Assembly: GCA_019828545.1 (NCBI GenBank)
Contig: JACVRA010000349.1
Coordinates: forward strand, 112,233-176,232
From: Paracamarosporium sp. OC-R06-R3
Lineage: Eukaryota > Ascomycota > Dothideomycetes > Pleosporales > Didymosphaeriaceae
Direction: 5' to 3'
Length of the DNA: 64,000 nucleotides
Below, one piece after another: positions 58,638 to 64,000 of this stretch. The position numbers and the translations under genes were made by a program. The notes below the pieces were generated by a model, which ran no database searches, was not told the DNA's origin, and saw only the letters and a program-made list of their open reading frames with translations. Every line of letters begins with the position of its first letter. Position 1 is the first letter of the stretch.

Positions 58638-59924
58638 ATGACTACCCAAATTGCTCTACCGGCTGATGCCAGTGGCCGTACTCGCCGCCTCTCCAACACA
58701 GAGGCTACGCGAGAGGCCATCAGCATGGGGCCTACGGTCCTTGTGCCTCCGAAGTACTTGATGGCTCCCAGCGATGCTTCAGAAATCGCAAACGCGCTCG
58801 AAACAGCGAGGCATCACGTCGACGCGCCTGCATCTCCTGGAACGCCCCCAACGCCTCCGGAGACGACTGTGACCGATAAATATGCCTTTGCTTTCGATAT
58901 CGATGGTGTTCTTATCCGAGGGGGGCGACCAATCCCCGAAGCTGTCGAAGCCATGAAGGTACTCAACGGACAGAACGAGTACGGCATCAAAGTGCCTTAC
59001 ATCTTTGTAACCAACGGCGGTGGAAAGACCGAAGCCGAGCGCTGCGTCCAGCTAAGCAAGCAGATGGAAATGGAGATCTCGCCTGGTCAGTTCATCTGCG
59101 GTCACACCCCTATGAGGGAGATGGCCGAACAATACAACACTGTCCTTGTTGTGGGTGGCGAGGGCGAAAAGTGCCGCATTGTTGCCGAAGGTTACGGGTT
59201 CAAGGATGTTGTCACACCTGGCGATATCATCAAAGACAACCAAGATACCACTCCTTTCAGGAAGCTCACGCCCGACGAGTACAAGAATTCGCGTGCGAGG
59301 AACTTTGCAGAGGTCAAGATCGATGCCATCTTTGTCTTCGCTGATTCTCGCGACTGGGCCTCTGACCAACAGATCATTCTCGACCTGCTCATGTCAAAGG
59401 GAGGATACCTTGGCACGAGGTCCGAGAACTTCGACGAAGGCCCCCCAGTCTTTTTCAGCCATAACGATGTGGTGTGGTCCGCTAGTCACGACCTGACCCG
59501 AATTGGTATGGGCGCTCTTCGCGTAAGTCTCGAAGCCATGTTCAAGGCCGTCACTGGCAAGGATCTCAAGACCACTGCATTCGGAAAGCCCCAGATCGGT
59601 ACCTTCCAGTTTGCTACACGTCTACTTCAGCAATGGAGGAAGGAAACTCACGGCATCGACTCTGCTCCAGACACCGTCTACTTCGTTGGTGATACTCCCG
59701 AGAGCGACATCCGTGGTACCAACGAGTATGATGAGCATGCCGACAACAGCTGGTATTCCGTTCTTGTCCGCACAGGCGTTTTTCAGGAGGGTACCAAGCC
59801 GCGATTCCAGCCCAAAGCCACAGTCGACACTGTTCTCGACGCTGTGAAGCATGGAATGGAGCGCGAGTACAAGAAGGTCTTGCGGGCCAGCATGGCACAA
59901 ACTGGCGTCCTCAGCCAGGAGTAA
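58638..59924 (+). CDS. HAD-superfamily hydrolase, HDHD5/CECR5-like (yeast YKR070W family)
   Basis: Single exon, 428 aa, ATG in CTATCATGACT. Subclass-IIA HAD signatures: motif I AFDIDGVLIRGG (85-96), with Asp nucleophile Asp87; motif II FVTNGGGKTE (about 122-131); a large cap region; GKPQIGTFQFA with the motif-III Lys; and motif IV YFVGDTPESDIRGTN (about 350). The first 80 residues are Ser/Thr/Ala-rich with Arg residues (SGRTRRLSN..), consistent with a mitochondrial presequence as in yeast YKR070W, although Glu/Asp residues weaken that. It is a predicted phosphatase; the physiological substrate is unknown in the family. Confidence 0.94.
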   Translation: MTTQIALPADASGRTRRLSNTEATREAISMGPTVLVPPKYLMAPSDASEIANALETARHHVDAPASPGTPPTPPETTVTDKYAFAFDIDGVLIRGGRPIPEAVEAMKVLNGQNEYGIKVPYIFVTNGGGKTEAERCVQLSKQMEMEISPGQFICGHTPMREMAEQYNTVLVVGGEGEKCRIVAEGYGFKDVVTPGDIIKDNQDTTPFRKLTPDEYKNSRARNFAEVKIDAIFVFADSRDWASDQQIILDLLMSKGGYLGTRSENFDEGPPVFFSHNDVVWSASHDLTRIGMGALRVSLEAMFKAVTGKDLKTTAFGKPQIGTFQFATRLLQQWRKETHGIDSAPDTVYFVGDTPESDIRGTNEYDEHADNSWYSVLVRTGVFQEGTKPRFQPKATVDTVLDAVKHGMEREYKKVLRASMAQTGVLSQE

Positions 59925-62900
59925 CGTCGTGTTGGATTTCTTTGTTTTTCGCCTTCACGAAACTTGCAGCGTTATTTGTACCGGCATAGCAATCGGTGTT
60001 GGGTCCTTTCCTACTTTTCGCGCACATACAAAGATAGGCTTGCCTCTTTCAAAGTTTGAAGAGGATGATAGAAGTTTATGATACCAAGCAGCATAGAACT
60101 GCATAATATATTTCAACATTTGGTTCCATAGTACCATTATTCCATTTGAACACGGACATTTCTTTCCTTCACATCGTTCAGTGATAAGCAACCATCCAGC
60201 CCAATTTACAAGTTGAATCATTTCATATCGCTCCTACAACCCGCACATACACATTTTCAAAACCGCAGTCAACTTCACTGACAAGTGCCCTTCTCTCAGC
60301 ACGCGTGGCAACCCCCTAGACCACATTACTCAACACATCTCCACCTCCGCGTCTCCCCCGACTCATCCATACCCAACATCTGAACACCTTCAAGCCTTTG
60401 TTACAAACATCAGACAGCCGGCTGAAACGGCCTCGGCTCGGCGGTCGCCACCACACAGCATCGCCTTCGCCTTCGCCTTCCATCGGGCCGACTGGTTTCC
60501 ACGGATCGCCCAGAACATGCCCAACGGCGCCGCGCCGCGCCTGCAAAACCTTCCGCCTCCCATCTCCCACCCGCCATCCTTTCCATCACGGCCACCGCAC
60601 TCGCAAATACGATGGCCAGGGTGAACCTCCGAGCCGCTGGCAGCCGGGCGGCCTAGCTCCACGACACCGTACAGCATCACCCCACGCGTGCGTCTCCTAG
60701 CCCAGCCGCTGTACGAAAGATACGCCCGGCCACGCACGTTGAGCCCCTCTCATCAAACTTTCCACACTTGTGTGTCTGTGGCGCGCACGCGGCGAGCTCG
60801 CGCACCACGGTTGCGGGAGCGTATCCGCGCGTCTAGCAAACGGCGTCGGCGAGGGAGCCTCCTGGTTGGGGAGCGGGGGTGGAGCTTGCGTGCAGATGGG
60901 CTGAGGTGGGTCCGAGGTGGTCTAGATCAGGGGTAGGCTGGGAGCGCGCGCGGGGGTAGGGCTGCTCTGCGTCGTGTCCCGGCAGTCAGGCGCGGATGGC
61001 TTGACACTGACATGCTTGGGTGTTGCGTGGCAGCGGGATGCTTGCTCTGTGGGCGGGGCGTGGCGTCGGGGATCCGCGATGTGGTTCTGCGGTGGGTCTG
61101 GAATGTTTTCGAAGGCGGGAGGGAGATGAGTGAGGTCGGGACTTCTTTTTTGCGGTCTTCCTTTTTTCCGTGCCGTGTGGTAATCTCGTGTGTAGATCTT
61201 GATTGCGTAGATCCTGGATCTGCGGTTGCGACATGCAGTGTGCATGCGTGGGCGAGCTGCACTTGCTTTTTTGCGTGGGGCCCTGGACCCCGATAATCTC
61301 GCGTTTCCAGTTCGCATTTCCCCCGGTCCGAGATACAGGGTGTGATCGAGATGTGCTCGCTAGCTCCTTTGCCCCTTGCAAGGACACGGTAGGGCTTCGC
61401 TGTCGGCTTCGCTGTTTCGGTCGGCCGACATTGTAGCATCGAGATTGAAGATATCTAAGGCTTCTCGTATACGGTGGAGTCACTGAGACAATATGAAATA
61501 TACCTGGAGGCCTTCTTCGTTCAGTCTCACCCTTCCATGTCGCGTCTGTCTAACCACCCAAGGGTCTAGTCGAGCACGTTTACGCATGTTTCGGGAGTGC
61601 CAGTGCCGCTGCTTGTGCCAGAGCCAAATGAAACGTTCCCACAGTCTTGATTTGGAACAAGGCGGCTAACGGACGGAGAACGGCGCGTGTAACATGGTGT
61701 GATGATGTGGATATCTGGCTGTGTTATCTGTGATACACTCGGTGCCGAAGGGGATACGGTAGGGAGCTTGGTGGGTCTTGGTTGTGTTGAATGTCGGACA
61801 TGGCGAGGTCGGCAGTGTAAGCGGCAGTGGTAGATAGAGTTATGCTTTATGTATTTGTTTGGTGATGTGATTGCGGCATCTTGAGAGCAGTGGTATGATG
61901 TTCGTCATGTTTTAGGGTGAGCATTTGAGAAGTGATAACGCCTTTCAACAGCGCCGTCAAAACACCTGGTATATTGGTTCAGTATCTGGTATACGTCCGG
62001 ATGAATCGAGCTCCTCGCTGAAGAGAGTCGTGTCGCTTTCGTTAGCGTTATTTTAGCCAGATGTGAAGCAAAATCAGGGGCAATTGTTTATGGTGATGGA
62101 TCCTTTCTTCATGCATACCTCTAACTTTGTGCTTTGAGAGTATAGTAAAACTACTGCTTACGCATACCTACATTTTCGCGCATACCGAAATTACATTCAG
62201 TACTCATATCTGACACTGAGCATGAGAAACTGAGAGTTGATGACACCGTAAGTCTTCGAATCATCATGGACAATTCATGGTTGCTAGCGATATGAAGTTG
62301 TGTTTTGTCTTTACACATCACGAACTCTACCCTTTTCAACGTCACAAAAAAACTTCTTCTCTATGTCAGGATCGATTCCTAATATCGAGCTAGTATCTCT
62401 TTACCCCTAAATACTTAATATTCACACTGAATACGCAAATTTCCAGTGGCTTTTCAGACCTAAAATGTGACGTACAGCAGCTCTTGTGCCCGTGTAGGTT
62501 TTATAAAACCAATTTTCAACTCACAAAACAACGTCGAAGAGCTCAGTTGTACGTTATGTACTGGTCTCGCCGCACTCATGATGTGACCAAATCAGCCGCA
62601 AATGGTTTCTAGACCAGATGAGCATTGTCCAGCGCCGCACGGCAGGATATCTTTTGCTAAGTGACGAGCTGGATCGCGACCGAAGTATAAGCAACGCCGT
62701 GTTGAAGTTGACAATCAAGCTTCGGTTGCCCTTGATTGGTGCTTGCCATGGCTGCTGGTGTAATAGCCCCGTTCCATTTGAGAGTCTCTCTTGCACGTAG
62801 GACATTACGCTACGTAGAGCTCACCTTGCTTAGATTGGTTTTTTAGGTTGCTAACTACAATATTATACGCTCTGATGGTCCACAGATGCTTATATCCACT

Positions 62901-64000
62901 ACCAGCTGGACACTAAGCCATCGCAAAATTAGAGCGAGGAACAGCCCAGTGATTCTCGAACTCTATTTTTTTTTAGCTACTCTGATTTGATGCTACGCTG
63001 TGACTTGGTATTTGCTATATCATAATCAACATTCCCTCAAAAACCGGATCTATCACCTTTAAGTCATCATCTAGATATGGAGAGGCTTTGTAGCTCCAAT
63101 GGATTATACGTGCTGTGATGAGGAATATAGAATATTACGTTTGGCTTACCTACCCCTCTAAGATCCCTTCAGTCAGTAGCAATTATACTCATCGAGTCTC
63201 AAAGACGTTACGACTTGCCTTGTGGCCTACAGGATACACTGCACACCACAGTCTTCAACCTCCAATCCCCACTGCAAAATATGTACATACACCCTCCACT
63301 CTACTTTCAGTTCCTTCAAATCTACACGACCGCTTGCGTAACAGATATCCCAATGCCAAATTCCCCAACGTATTCTTCGTATCACTGTATCCATGTTCAT
63401 AATTTTTCCAGGATCGTGGGCAGGGGAAAGGCAGAAGTGTATTCATTTTTGTAAAGTTAAGGAGAAGAATTAAGTGTACTGTTTTGCGGAGGGGATATAT
63501 CCGGGTTTATTCTGGTTCGATTACTCTGAATAGGCTTATGTATAAAAGTGGGAGATAGAACGATGCGTTGTGTTGAACAGGAATGAGTATTCCTTCTATA
63601 TTAGATGCGCGAGGGAGGGGTAGTGAGAATGGAGCGTGATAGTGAGTATATGAACTACGAGCGAAATGCTTGTGTAGTTGAAATATGGAGCTCAGATGGA
63701 AGAAACTTATATGACTTATGTCGGAATAGTAGGTTCGAAGTTCGTTAGATGTATGAGATGGTGGAGTGTATCGAGGTCTACTGCGTTTATCTCGAGACGA
63801 GTGTAGGCATGCTCATTTGCATTGTAGAACGCGAGATTAGGGATTAAATCTTGTGAGGTGCAGTGTTGAAATGCTTAGGGAGCTCTTCCCGGGGATACTC
63901 GAAATGTGGTCTTAGGATATGGAGGGTGAGTTTAGTTCGCAAGTTTGTTTTAGCAATAACGTAGTTTATAAGCGAGTCGGACATACAAGCGAGTCGGACA
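59925..64000. other. Gene-free end of window
   Basis: 60.24-60.69 kb is A/C-rich and 60.79-61.15 kb G-rich on the + strand. From about 61.5 kb the sequence is AT-leaning with short frames only. The frame 62554..62805 (-, 83 aa from a true ATG, with HQQPWQAPIKGNRSLIVNFN) looks somewhat coding but is not recognised. The last 31 bp are a direct repeat (next entry). Confidence 0.5.
63970..64000 (+). repeat. Direct repeat AAGCGAGTCGGACA at window edge
   Basis: Two exact 14-bp copies at 63970-63983 and 63987-64000, separated by TAC. The window ends inside or at the end of the second copy, so a longer array may continue. Confidence 0.85.

Overview
This window is nuclear DNA of a filamentous ascomycete (Pezizomycotina; a Dothideomycete is my guess only, not shown). 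The grounds are: short introns of about 46-116 bp with GT..(CTAAC/CTGAC/CTGAT)..AG signals, fungal gene families (MBF/APSES factor, HET-domain protein, fungal PTPA, PLC1, Bud32, Upf1), two nuclear tRNA genes carrying introns 3' of the anticodon, and intergenic stretches of 0.5-7 kb with simple-sequence tracts. I support 16 protein genes, two tRNA genes and two decayed coding relics. Intron boundaries were placed by reading splice signals and checking that the reading frame and family motifs continue across each junction. They have not been checked against transcripts.

Layout. 0-14 kb is a dense, ordinary gene block: a C2H2 zinc-finger protein (+), a glutathione peroxidase with a possible mitochondrial form (+), a PP2A activator of the PTPA family (-), an EamA/SLC35F-type membrane transporter (-), the DNA-binding subunit of the MBF cell-cycle factor (-) divergent from complex I subunit NDUFB7 (+), and a 4-coumarate:CoA-ligase-like enzyme with a peroxisomal C-terminus (-). 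14-27.9 kb is gene-poor: an intact HET-domain gene (17.6-19.7 kb), a broken CHAT-domain fragment beside it, a nonsense-riddled reading frame at 16.4-17.1 kb, and long stretches with nothing recognisable. 27.9-35.1 kb holds a Gln-rich conserved protein, the KEOPS kinase Bud32, a small one-helix membrane protein and a PEP-mutase/isocitrate-lyase-family enzyme (all +). 35.6-36.5 kb has tRNA-Asp and tRNA-Lys. 38.5-41.8 kb is the NMD helicase Upf1 (-). 48.1-51.5 kb is phosphoinositide phospholipase C (-). 53.9-56.1 kb is an uncharacterised 711-residue, two-exon protein (-). 58.6-59.9 kb is an HDHD5/CECR5-like HAD hydrolase (+). The last 4 kb has no convincing gene.

How genes may work together. There is no obvious biosynthetic cluster. 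The most functional linkage is (i) the head-to-head MBF-subunit/NDUFB7 pair with a perfect MCB box (ACGCGT) in the 208-bp promoter between them, and (ii) the accessory island with the HET gene and the CHAT relic, both families tied to fungal allorecognition and cell-death systems. A recurring feature that no gene explains is a set of intergenic islands in which an A/C-rich stretch switches to a G/T-rich stretch (about 3.7-4.7, 24.1-25.0, 45.2-46.6 and 60.2-61.1 kb). I found no rRNA genes, CRISPR arrays or intact transposons.
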